Source of the DNA: UBA668 sp041178405
GTDB taxonomy: Bacteria > Actinomycetota > Acidimicrobiia > Acidimicrobiales > Ilumatobacteraceae
Direction: 5' to 3'
Length of the DNA: 43,214 nt
Assembly (NCBI GenBank): GCA_041178405.1
Contig: JBEGVK010000245.1
Coordinates: forward strand, 1-43,214
A program made the position numbers and the translations under genes. The notes under the pieces were generated by a model. It made no database searches and was not told the origin of the DNA. It saw only the letters and a list, made by a program, of their open reading frames with translations. Positions 8,354-15,975 of the stretch are shown here, piece by piece; within the stretch, counting starts at the first letter, position 1; each line of letters begins with the position of its first letter.

Positions 8354-9316
8354 GTGACCCACTCAGATGGCGCCGACGCTCCCGCCTCTGGACGCGATCC
8401 GCTCAGCCTGGTCGCGCAGCTAGTCCGACAGTGCCCCGGCTGGGACGATCCCGACCTCGAGGTACGCGAGCTCGCCGGCGGCATCACCAATCGCAACGTG
8501 CTCGTGGCCGCTCGCGGCCAGAGGGCCGTCGCGCGACTTCCCGGCGCACGGACTGAACTGCTCGGGATCGACCGCTCCAACGAGGTCGAGGCCGCGACAC
8601 GGGCTGCATCACTCGGAATCGGCCCGGCCATCCTCGGCACGCTGCCGGAAGTCGGCACATCACTCATCGAGTACATCGACGGCTTCCATCTCGAGGGCGA
8701 GCCGTTCGTCGAGCGCCTCGCCGATGTGGTCGGGGTGCTGCGGCGCTTCCACGCCGGACCGCCGCTTCGAGCATCGTTTCCCGTGCACCGTGTCGTCGAG
8801 CGACACGCCCGCGACGCAGCCGCACATGGCGTGGCGGTGCCAGCACGGTTCGAGCAGCTTCATGTCGCAAGCCGCCGGATCGAGGAGGCGATGCGCCAGT
8901 CACCGGTGCCACTCGTACCGTGCCACAACGACCTGCTGCCGGGCAATGTCCTGTTCGAACGACAGCGCAACGACGGTGTGGCACCGCGCATTCTCCTGCT
9001 CGACTACGAGTACGCCGGGATGAACGATCCGTCATTCGACCTCGGCAATCTCAGCGTCAACTGCGGACTCGGCTCAGCCGGCGACGAGGCGCTGCTACGC
9101 GCCTATTACGGCAGCATGCGCACGCACGACTGGGCGCGCCTGCAACTGATGAAGGTGATGAGCGAGTTCCGCGAGGGAATGTGGGCCGTCGTGCAGCAGG
9201 CCATCAGCGAGCTCGACACCGACTTTGCCGCCTATGCCGACACCCGCCTCGGGAATTGCGAGGCGCTCGTCGCCGGGACCGACTTCGAGACCTGGCTCGT
9301 CGAGGCCGCCCGCTAG
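8354..9316 (+). CDS. Choline/ethanolamine kinase-like aminoglycoside phosphotransferase-fold protein
   Basis: Small-molecule kinase of the protein-kinase-like phosphotransferase fold, about 320 residues from GTG 8354 (start moderately sure). The catalytic loop is CHNDLLPGNVLF (HxDxxxxN form) and the metal-binding segment is LLDYEYAGMNDPSFDLGN, close to choline and ethanolamine kinases (DFEYAG...FDIAN). An early motif ELAGGITNRNV fits the nucleotide-binding loop of this group. It is divergent from the FGGY kinase and convergent with the amidotransferase (gap 7 bases). Choline, ethanolamine or another amino alcohol is the likely substrate; an aminoglycoside or thiamine kinase role cannot be excluded. 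Confidence 0.8.
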   Translation: MTHSDGADAPASGRDPLSLVAQLVRQCPGWDDPDLEVRELAGGITNRNVLVAARGQRAVARLPGARTELLGIDRSNEVEAATRAASLGIGPAILGTLPEVGTSLIEYIDGFHLEGEPFVERLADVVGVLRRFHAGPPLRASFPVHRVVERHARDAAAHGVAVPARFEQLHVASRRIEEAMRQSPVPLVPCHNDLLPGNVLFERQRNDGVAPRILLLDYEYAGMNDPSFDLGNLSVNCGLGSAGDEALLRAYYGSMRTHDWARLQLMKVMSEFREGMWAVVQQAISELDTDFAAYADTRLGNCEALVAGTDFETWLVEAAR

Positions 9317-9323
9317 CGGAAGG

Positions 9324-9998
9324 TCAGCTCGAAGCGACCTCGGCGACGAACCAGTCGACCAGACGCTCAGCGTTCGGACGCGAGTCGGCGACGTTGCGCC
9401 TGGTGTCGGCGACGAGCGCCGCAGGGTCGCGTCCGTACTTCTGCGCCTCGACGTCGCCGCCGCCCTCGACCCAGCGGCGGACAATCGACTCGCTCACCTC
9501 CGGGTGGAACTGCGTGCAGAAACTACGGCCGAGTCGCCACGCCTGCGGACCGGCCGCCGATCTCGCCAGTTCGGTTGCCATGCCGGGCACGGTCACCACG
9601 TCGCTGTGCCATTGGAACCACGGACCGGGAGCGATCACCTCGGGCACGTCGGACACGATCTCGTACCAGCCGATTTCGGGCTCGCGTGCCCGCTCGACAG
9701 TGCCGCCGAGGGCGTGCGCCATGATCTGGTTGCCGAAGCAGATGCCGAAGACCGGAACACCGGCATCGTGCGCCGAGCGGATCAGTTCGGCCTCGCCTGC
9801 CACCTCGGTGGCGACATGCGGCCAGTAGACGCTCCAGTCGCTCCCGAGCGAGACCACGAGGTCATGGCCATCGAGCACCGGCCAGTCCGACTGCCGCTCG
9901 CGGTGGCACTCGGTGAACGAGTAGCCGTGGCGGCGGAAGCTCTGGCCGACGAAGCCGGGATCGGCGTCGTAGTAGTTGGAGATGAGCAGCGCACGCAT
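9324..9998 (-). CDS. Class I glutamine amidotransferase-like protein (GMP-synthase-type GATase)
   Basis: Stand-alone class I glutamine amidotransferase domain, 224 residues. The triad is visible: nucleophile Cys in GICFGNQIMAHALGG, then His and Glu in FCTQFHPEVSE. Such proteins hydrolyse glutamine or a gamma-glutamyl amide and often act on gamma-glutamyl compounds. It lies downstream of the aldehyde dehydrogenase on the same strand (gap 46 bases) and near two PuuD-like hydrolases, which suggests a shared role in gamma-glutamyl amine breakdown. No partner synthetase domain is fused or adjacent. Confidence 0.83.
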   Translation of the reverse strand: MRALLISNYYDADPGFVGQSFRRHGYSFTECHRERQSDWPVLDGHDLVVSLGSDWSVYWPHVATEVAGEAELIRSAHDAGVPVFGICFGNQIMAHALGGTVERAREPEIGWYEIVSDVPEVIAPGPWFQWHSDVVTVPGMATELARSAAGPQAWRLGRSFCTQFHPEVSESIVRRWVEGGGDVEAQKYGRDPAALVADTRRNVADSRPNAERLVDWFVAEVASS

Positions 9999-10006
9999 GG
10001 CCGAGC

Positions 10007-10012
10007 ACGGTA
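10007..10012 (-). promoter_or_regulatory. Candidate -10 box of the amidotransferase gene
   Basis: TACCGT on the minus strand (in context GATACCGT), at -14 to -9 from the ATG at 9998, in the 46-base gap after the aldehyde dehydrogenase. It suggests a separate promoter with a two- or three-base leader. No Shine-Dalgarno sequence is present. Confidence 0.4.
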
Positions 10013-10044
10013 TCGCAGCAGGACGCTGTCGAGCGGCGCCTAGG

Positions 10045-11403
10045 TCACGAGGTGGCGATGAAGACGTTCTTCAGTTCGGTGTAGTGATCGAGCACGTGCA
10101 TGCTGTGCTCTCTGCCAAGACCGCTCTGCTTGAAGCCGCCGAACGGCGTGCTGTACCGGACCGACGAGTTCGAGTTCACGCTCAACGCCCCAGCCTCGAC
10201 TGCCCGTGCCATCCGGATTGCCCGCGCGCTGTCGGAGGTCCAGATCGACCCCGAGAGGCCGTAGTCGGAGTCGTTGCACAGTCGCACCGCATCGGCCTCA
10301 TCGTCGAACGGCAGCACCACCGCAACCGGTCCGAAGACCTCATCTCGGCATACCGTGGCTGATGGGTCGCCGGGTGTGGCGATCATCACCGGATGCCAGA
10401 AGCCGGGGCCGCTCGGGGCGTCGCCGGTGAAGACGGTGTCGAGCGAGTCAGTGAACCCTCGCACGCGTGCGAGGTGCTGTGCGGTGACGAGTGGCCCCAT
10501 CGCCGTGTCGTCTGCCATCGGATCGCCGACCTTCCATTGCCGCGCAGCGTCGATGAAGAGGTCGAGGAACCGGTCGAAGATGCGCCGCTCGACGAGCACC
10601 CGGCTCCTGGCGCAGCAGTCCTGTCCGGAATTGTCGAATACCGCTCCCGGTGCCGAAGCCGCCGCCCTCTCGAGATCTGCGTCGGCGAAGACGATGTTGG
10701 CGCTCTTTCCGCCCAGCTCGAGGGTGACGCGCTTCACCTGGTCGGCGCAGCCGGCCATGATCCGCTTGCCGACTGCCGTGCTGCCGGTGAAGGCGACCTT
10801 GCGCACCTGCGGGTGGGTGACCAGTCGCCAGCCCACCTCGTCGCCGGTACCGACCACGACGTTGAGGACGCCGGGGGGAATCCCGGCCTCGAGGGCCAGT
10901 TCGCCGAGTCGGACTGCCGTGAGCGGGGTGATCTCGGCGGGCTTCAGCACCGCCGTGTTGCCGGCGGCGAGGGCGGGGCCGATCTTCCACGAGGCCATCA
11001 GCACCGGGAAGTTCCACGGCGTGATGAGGCCCACCACGCCAAGGGGTTCGTGGAACGTGACGTCGATCCCGCCGGCAACAGGAATGGTGCTCCCGACATG
11101 TTTCTCGACGGCACCCGCGAAGTAGTGGATGACATCTGCGGCAGCGTTGGCGCACCAGCGCGCACTGCCGATGGGCATGCCCATGTTGCGCGTCTCGAGC
11201 AGCGCAAGTTCGTCGGCATGCTGAGCGATTGCATCGGCGAACCGCCGCAACAGCCGTGCGCGGTCGGCTGGTGCCACGGCGCGCCACGCCGGTGCGGCAG
11301 CCACCGCGCGCTCGATCGCTGCGTCGGCGTCCGCCGCCGTCGCCAGCGCCTGCTCGCCGATCGGCGTGCCGTCGGCCGGATTGACAAGAGTGAGTGTCTG
11401 CAC
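10045..11403 (-). CDS. NAD(P)-dependent aldehyde dehydrogenase, PuuC-like context
   Basis: Aldehyde dehydrogenase superfamily enzyme oxidising an aldehyde to the acid, 452 residues from GTG 11403. Catalytic features: Asn131 in TPWNFP, general-base Glu229 in LELGGKS, nucleophile Cys263 in NSGQDCCARS, and the cofactor loop VAFTGSTAVGK. It is divergent from two gamma-glutamyl hydrolase genes and followed by an amidotransferase, so gamma-glutamyl-gamma-aminobutyraldehyde (PuuC reaction of putrescine degradation) is a reasonable substrate by context. Sequence alone does not fix the substrate; betaine aldehyde is another option given the choline-kinase-like gene nearby. Confidence 0.88.
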   Translation of the reverse strand: MQTLTLVNPADGTPIGEQALATAADADAAIERAVAAAPAWRAVAPADRARLLRRFADAIAQHADELALLETRNMGMPIGSARWCANAAADVIHYFAGAVEKHVGSTIPVAGGIDVTFHEPLGVVGLITPWNFPVLMASWKIGPALAAGNTAVLKPAEITPLTAVRLGELALEAGIPPGVLNVVVGTGDEVGWRLVTHPQVRKVAFTGSTAVGKRIMAGCADQVKRVTLELGGKSANIVFADADLERAAASAPGAVFDNSGQDCCARSRVLVERRIFDRFLDLFIDAARQWKVGDPMADDTAMGPLVTAQHLARVRGFTDSLDTVFTGDAPSGPGFWHPVMIATPGDPSATVCRDEVFGPVAVVLPFDDEADAVRLCNDSDYGLSGSIWTSDSARAIRMARAVEAGALSVNSNSSVRYSTPFGGFKQSGLGREHSMHVLDHYTELKNVFIATS

Positions 11404-11410
11404 GCCGGCG

Positions 11411-11416
11411 AGGGTA
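11411..11416 (-). promoter_or_regulatory. Candidate -10 box of the aldehyde dehydrogenase gene
   Basis: TACCCT on the minus strand at -13 to -8 from the GTG start at 11403, in the 54-base divergent gap to the first PuuD-like gene. Consistent with a leaderless or almost leaderless mRNA; no Shine-Dalgarno sequence is seen. Confidence 0.4.
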
Positions 11417-11457
11417 CCGCCGCCTGTCGGGCGCAGGCGATCGGCAAGAATGGCCCC

Positions 11458-12192
11458 ATGAGCCAGCCGCCCCCGCTGATCGCCGTGTGCGCCCGGACGC
11501 TCACGTTCTCCGACGAGGGCAAGCGCGATGCATTCAGCAGCAGCCAGCCGTACTCGAGGGCAGTCGCCCGGGCCGGCGGCGTGCCGGTGCTCGTGCCGCC
11601 GATCCGCCAGTTGGCGCGCAATGCGCACACGGTGCTGCAGCATTTCGACGGGGTCCTGCTGCCCGGGGGCGGCGATGTCGACCCTCGGCGCTACGGCCAG
11701 GAGCCCGACGACGACACGCTGTACGGCATCGTGCCCGAGCACGACGAGCTCGACATTGCCGTGTGCCTCGCCGCCATCGAGCTCGACCTGCCGATGCTCG
11801 CTCTCTGCCGGGGAATGCAGGTGCTCAACGTTGCCCTCGGCGGCACCCTGCGCCAGGACATCGGGAGCAGCGAGCACTGGATGCGCGAGCACGAGGTGGC
11901 GCTCTCTGACGGGTGCAGGCTTGCGGTCGCCACGGGCACCACCCGGCTCGAGCACTGCCATTCGGTGCACCACCAGGGTCTCGACCGGGTTGCTGAGGGC
12001 CTCGTCGAGTGCGGATGGGCACCCGATGGCCAACTCGAGGCAGTCGAGCTGCCGAGTGCCTCGTGGGTGGTGGGGGCGCAGTGGCATCCCGAGGACACCG
12101 CCACGCACAGTCCGCCGCAGCAAGCGATCTACGACGCTCTGGTGCGCAGAGCTGCGGGGCACGTCATCGACCCAGCGGATGTCGCCGAATGA
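11458..12192 (+). CDS. Gamma-glutamyl-gamma-aminobutyrate hydrolase family protein (PuuD-like), copy 1
   Basis: Class I amidotransferase-fold hydrolase of the peptidase C26 / PuuD family, 244 residues. PuuD releases GABA and glutamate from gamma-glutamyl-GABA. The triad is complete: Cys117 in LALCRGMQV, His210 and Glu212 in GAQWHPED. The family hallmark LPGGGDVDPRRYG is at 68-80. It overlaps the next gene by four bases (ATGA), and that gene is a paralog, so the two are cotranscribed. Divergent from the aldehyde dehydrogenase. Confidence 0.9.
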   Translation: MSQPPPLIAVCARTLTFSDEGKRDAFSSSQPYSRAVARAGGVPVLVPPIRQLARNAHTVLQHFDGVLLPGGGDVDPRRYGQEPDDDTLYGIVPEHDELDIAVCLAAIELDLPMLALCRGMQVLNVALGGTLRQDIGSSEHWMREHEVALSDGCRLAVATGTTRLEHCHSVHHQGLDRVAEGLVECGWAPDGQLEAVELPSASWVVGAQWHPEDTATHSPPQQAIYDALVRRAAGHVIDPADVAE

Positions 12193-12884
12193 CGCGACCG
12201 CTCATCCTCATCGTCGGTCGGTACTCACCGAAGGCCGAGGGCGTGCGCGGTGAGCCGTTCGCAGCCGGTCGCCGCTACTTCGAGGCGATTACCCGGGCTG
12301 GCGGCGCACCGGTGATGTTGCCACCCATCACCGACCTCGTCGACGATGTCGTCGAGATCGTGGCGCGTGTCGACGGACTCGTGCTGCATGGCGGCGGCGA
12401 CATCGATCCTCGCCACTACGGTCAGCAGCCCAGCGCAGAGCAGCTGTACGGCATCGTTCCCGAGCACGACGCCGTTGAGCTCGCCGTTGCACGGGCAGCG
12501 GTCCACACCGACACGCCGATGCTGGCCATCTGTCGGGGACTGCAGGTGCTCAATGTGGCCATGGGCGGAACCCTGCACCAGCACATCGGCAGTGAAGACC
12601 ACTGGTTTGCCCACCACGCTGTCGCGCTCGATCCCACCTCGCGGCTTGCGGCCGCGGTCGGCGGCACCGTGTCAGCCCGGTCGCACTGCGTTCACCACCA
12701 GGCCATCGACCGGGTGGGAGAGGGGCTGCGCGTGGTCGGCACCACCGGCGACGGCATGGTGCATGCAGTCGAAGTCGACCGCGCCCGCTGGATCACCGCA
12801 ACGCAGTGGCATCCCGAGGATGGCGCCGATACCGACGCAGAGCAGCAGCGCCTGTTCGATGCCCTCGTTGCCGCCAGCGCCTGA
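12189..12884 (+). CDS. Gamma-glutamyl-gamma-aminobutyrate hydrolase family protein (PuuD-like), copy 2
   Basis: Second PuuD-family hydrolase, 231 residues, clearly related to the preceding gene (shared LHGGGDIDPRHYG, YGIVPEHD and CRGLQVLNVA stretches). Triad Cys115, His208 and Glu210 intact (LAICRGLQV; ATQWHPED). The two copies differ through the central region and N terminus (MTRPLILIVGRYSP here), which suggests an old duplication with different substrates rather than a recent copy. The 3' end is eight bases from the convergent nuoN stop. Confidence 0.9.
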   Translation: MTRPLILIVGRYSPKAEGVRGEPFAAGRRYFEAITRAGGAPVMLPPITDLVDDVVEIVARVDGLVLHGGGDIDPRHYGQQPSAEQLYGIVPEHDAVELAVARAAVHTDTPMLAICRGLQVLNVAMGGTLHQHIGSEDHWFAHHAVALDPTSRLAAAVGGTVSARSHCVHHQAIDRVGEGLRVVGTTGDGMVHAVEVDRARWITATQWHPEDGADTDAEQQRLFDALVAASA

Positions 12885-12892
12885 GCAGGCCC

Positions 12893-14398
12893 TTACGGCG
12901 TGATGCCGACGAGCGGGCCGGGTAGCACGCCGACGAAGAGCGTGAAGGCAACCGACATCGCCACCACCGCAGCGATTGGACGCGACACCTGTACTGGCGG
13001 GCGGGCATCGTCGCCAGCGACCGGATCGGCTACCCACATGCTGATCATGATGCGAAGGTAGAGATAGGCGGCGATCACCGCCGACACCATCGCCAGCACG
13101 GCAAGCAGCCAGCTCTTCTCGCCAGCTGCGGCAGAGATCACGCCGAACTTGGCGACGAATCCGCTGGTGAGCGGCACACCCGCCTGGGCGAGCAGCAGCA
13201 CGGTCATCGCCAGCGCAATGACCGGCCGGCTGCGTCCAAGACCACGGAAGGCGTCGAGGGATGTCGATGCATCGCCATGTCCGGAGACGGCCGTCACGAC
13301 TGCGAACGTGCCGAGTACGAGCACCGAATAGACGAGCACGTACAGCAGCACCGACGACGTCCCGTCGCTCTCGAGTGTCCCAGGAAGGTGCGCTGCCGCC
13401 TCGACGCCCACGAGCATGAACCCGGCATGACTGACCGACGAGAACGCGAGCATCCGCTTGACGTCGGTCTGCACGACCGCCATCACTGAGCCCACGACCA
13501 GTGTGAGCACTGCAAGCGCAGCAATCACCGGCCGGTAGTCATCGGCCCAGTGGCCGAGACCGATGAGAAGCACTCGCAGCATGGCCACGAACGCTGCCGC
13601 CTTGGCGACAGAAGCCATGAACGAGGTGACGGGCGTCGGGGCACCCTGATACACGTCGGCAACCCAGGAGTGAAAGGGCACTGCTCCGACCTTGAACGCA
13701 AGGCCGACAATGATGAGCGCCACACCTGCGAGCATCATCGTCTCGTTCATCGGATCGAGGTCGACCTGGCGGTCGAGCGCCACGAGCATCCGCGTGATCT
13801 CCGTCGAGCCGGTGCCCCCGTAGACCAGTGCAACGCCGTAGAGGAACACCGCCGACGAGAATCCGCCGAGCACGAAGTACTTGAGACCACTCTCCTGGCT
13901 TGCCGTCCGCCGCCGATGACTCGCCACCAGCACGTAGAGGGCGAGGGACATCGTCTCGAGAGCGAGGAACAGCACGATGAGGCTGTTGGCACCGGCCATT
14001 GCGATGGCACCGAGTGCAGCCAGCAGGTAGAGAGCGTGCGTCTCGGGCTGGGCGAGATTCTCGCGTTCGCCGAATCCATCAGATGTCAATGACACCATCA
14101 CGAGTCCGACCGCCGCGATGAGCATCGACCAGACGGTGAGCTTGTCGAGCTGCACCGCATCGTTGACGAGGAGCGATGCGCCCTCCCTGTCGACCTGACG
14201 CCAGAGCAGGACGCCCAGCACGCCGACGGCGATGCCGGCAGCACAGGTGACGGCGGTCGCCAGATGCCGAGGCCATGGTGGGGTGAGCGCGCCCACGACG
14301 AGCATCACCAGCGCAGCACCCAGCAGCACGAGCAGCGGGCTGAGCGCGAACCAGTCGAGAACAGGTGTCTCCATCACGTCGAGGATGTCGGTGCCCAT
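12893..14398 (-). CDS. nuoN: NADH-quinone oxidoreductase subunit N, second (complete) cluster
   Basis: Antiporter-like proton-pumping subunit of complex I, 501 residues, about fourteen transmembrane segments. Family stretches include AFKVGAVPFHSWVADVYQGA and TDVKRMLAFSSVSHAGFML. The start ATG 14398 shares one base with the nuoM stop. It is the last gene of the 21-gene run that starts at 33301. The stop is TAA, eight bases from the convergent PuuD-like gene; no strong terminator hairpin is visible in that gap. Confidence 0.95.
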   Translation of the reverse strand: MGTDILDVMETPVLDWFALSPLLVLLGAALVMLVVGALTPPWPRHLATAVTCAAGIAVGVLGVLLWRQVDREGASLLVNDAVQLDKLTVWSMLIAAVGLVMVSLTSDGFGERENLAQPETHALYLLAALGAIAMAGANSLIVLFLALETMSLALYVLVASHRRRTASQESGLKYFVLGGFSSAVFLYGVALVYGGTGSTEITRMLVALDRQVDLDPMNETMMLAGVALIIVGLAFKVGAVPFHSWVADVYQGAPTPVTSFMASVAKAAAFVAMLRVLLIGLGHWADDYRPVIAALAVLTLVVGSVMAVVQTDVKRMLAFSSVSHAGFMLVGVEAAAHLPGTLESDGTSSVLLYVLVYSVLVLGTFAVVTAVSGHGDASTSLDAFRGLGRSRPVIALAMTVLLLAQAGVPLTSGFVAKFGVISAAAGEKSWLLAVLAMVSAVIAAYLYLRIMISMWVADPVAGDDARPPVQVSRPIAAVVAMSVAFTLFVGVLPGPLVGITP

Positions 14399-15975
14399 CA
14401 GTCCTCGCCCTCCTGCTCGCCGGGCTCCTCAGCTGGCACCACGGGCTCGTCAGGTGTCGGCTGTGACCACCCACTGCGCTCCTCGACGTGCGCAAGCAGC
14501 GAGTCGACGGCCGGCTGTACTCGGTCGATCATCGGCTTCGGGTACACGCCGCAGAACACGATGAGCACCACGAAGGGTGCCAGCAGCATCCCCTCTCGCC
14601 AGCGCAGCTCGGGAAATGACGAGTTTGCCGCATCCGGCTCTGTGTGGAACACGCGCTGGTAGGCCCACAGCAGGTAGAGGGCAGCAATGATGACGCCGGT
14701 TGCAGCGATGGTGACCCACCATCTCGCCGAGCCGAACGAGCCGATGAGCACCATGAACTCGCCGACGAAGCCATTGAGTCCAGGTACGCCGATGCTGCTG
14801 AGCATCACGATGGTGAAGAAGCCCGCGAACACCGGGGCGACTTTCTGCAGGCCCTTCAATTCGGAGATCTCACGGGTGTGCCGCCGCTCGTAGATCATCC
14901 CCACAAGCAGGAACAGGGCACCTGTGCTGACGCCGTGGTTGATGTTCTGGATGAGCCCACCGGTCACCGCTGCTGAGGTGAGGGCGAACGTGCCGAGCAC
15001 GATGAACCCAAGGTGTGCCACCGACGAGTAGGCCACCACCCGCTTCAGGTCGCGCTGCATCGTGGCCGCAATGGCACCCCAGATGATGCCGATGGTTGCC
15101 AGTGTGAGGAACACCGGGCGCGCCCAGACTGCGGCCTCGGGGAACAGGTACACGCCGAATCTGAGCAGCCCGTATGTGCCGAGTTTCAGCAGCACGCCGG
15201 CGAGGATCACCGAGCCACCGGTGGGAGCCTGGGTATGGGCATCCGGGAGCCAGGTGTGCAGCGGGAAGAGCGGCACCTTCACGGCAAAGGCGATCGCGAA
15301 GGCGGCGAACAGCCATCGACCGGTCGATGTGGCGAAGTCGGCGTTCTCGGCGATCTTCACGAGATCGAAGGTCACGGCTCCGTCATCTGCCTTCGCCAGC
15401 ACTGCCGTCGCCACGATGCCGACCAGCATGAACGCAGAGCCGGCCATCGTGAACAGGAAGAACTTGGTGGCGGCATAGACGCGCTGGTCGTATCCCCAAC
15501 CGCCGATGAGGAAGTACATCGGGACGAGCACGATCTCGAAGAAGACAAAGAACAGGAACAGGTCGAGGCTCACGAAACTGCCCATCACGCCAGCCTCGAG
15601 CAGCAGCATCCAGGCCAGGTAGCGCTGGTGGTCGTGGTGCGGGTCGACTCCGGCGATGACCAGCGGGAACAGCACGCCCGTGAGTGCCACGAGTAACAGC
15701 GAGATGCCGTCGACCCCGAGGTGCCATGAGATGCCCCAGTCGTCGATCCATGGATGCTGCGACACGTACTGGAAGCCCTCGACGCCGGATTCGAAGGCGA
15801 ACAGAACCCAGAGCGCAATTGCGCCGGTGGCAACACTCGTGAGAAGACCCACCACCTTGGCGATGTCGCCCTGCCGCCTCGGTATGAGCGCGACGACTGC
15901 TGCGCCCAGAACCGGTAGCAGGATCAGCAGCGAGAGCGCTGGGAAGTCGACTGGCGTTGTCGATGCGGCCAGCAT
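14398..15975 (-). CDS. nuoM: NADH-quinone oxidoreductase subunit M, second cluster
   Basis: Antiporter-like proton-pumping subunit of complex I, 525 residues. Motifs: KVPLFPLHTWLPDAHTQAPT with the conserved Lys and His residues, and RDLKRVVAYSSVAHLGF. The start ATG 15975 overlaps the nuoL stop by one base (TGATG), so the short extension upstream is not used. An acidic, proline-rich tail (ending in EEPGEQEGED) follows the last helix. Confidence 0.95.
   Translation of the reverse strand: MLAASTTPVDFPALSLLILLPVLGAAVVALIPRRQGDIAKVVGLLTSVATGAIALWVLFAFESGVEGFQYVSQHPWIDDWGISWHLGVDGISLLLVALTGVLFPLVIAGVDPHHDHQRYLAWMLLLEAGVMGSFVSLDLFLFFVFFEIVLVPMYFLIGGWGYDQRVYAATKFFLFTMAGSAFMLVGIVATAVLAKADDGAVTFDLVKIAENADFATSTGRWLFAAFAIAFAVKVPLFPLHTWLPDAHTQAPTGGSVILAGVLLKLGTYGLLRFGVYLFPEAAVWARPVFLTLATIGIIWGAIAATMQRDLKRVVAYSSVAHLGFIVLGTFALTSAAVTGGLIQNINHGVSTGALFLLVGMIYERRHTREISELKGLQKVAPVFAGFFTIVMLSSIGVPGLNGFVGEFMVLIGSFGSARWWVTIAATGVIIAALYLLWAYQRVFHTEPDAANSSFPELRWREGMLLAPFVVLIVFCGVYPKPMIDRVQPAVDSLLAHVEERSGWSQPTPDEPVVPAEEPGEQEGED

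Noticed and set aside
11404..12884. Tandem PuuD genes as a recent duplication or assembly error
   Set aside because: The two proteins share family motifs but differ widely elsewhere and in length, and they are joined by a natural ATGA overlap.
12880..12891. GCCTG-AG-CAGGC as a terminator between the second PuuD gene and nuoN
   Set aside because: The loop would be two bases, too small for a stable hairpin unless the stem opens, and there is no U tract.
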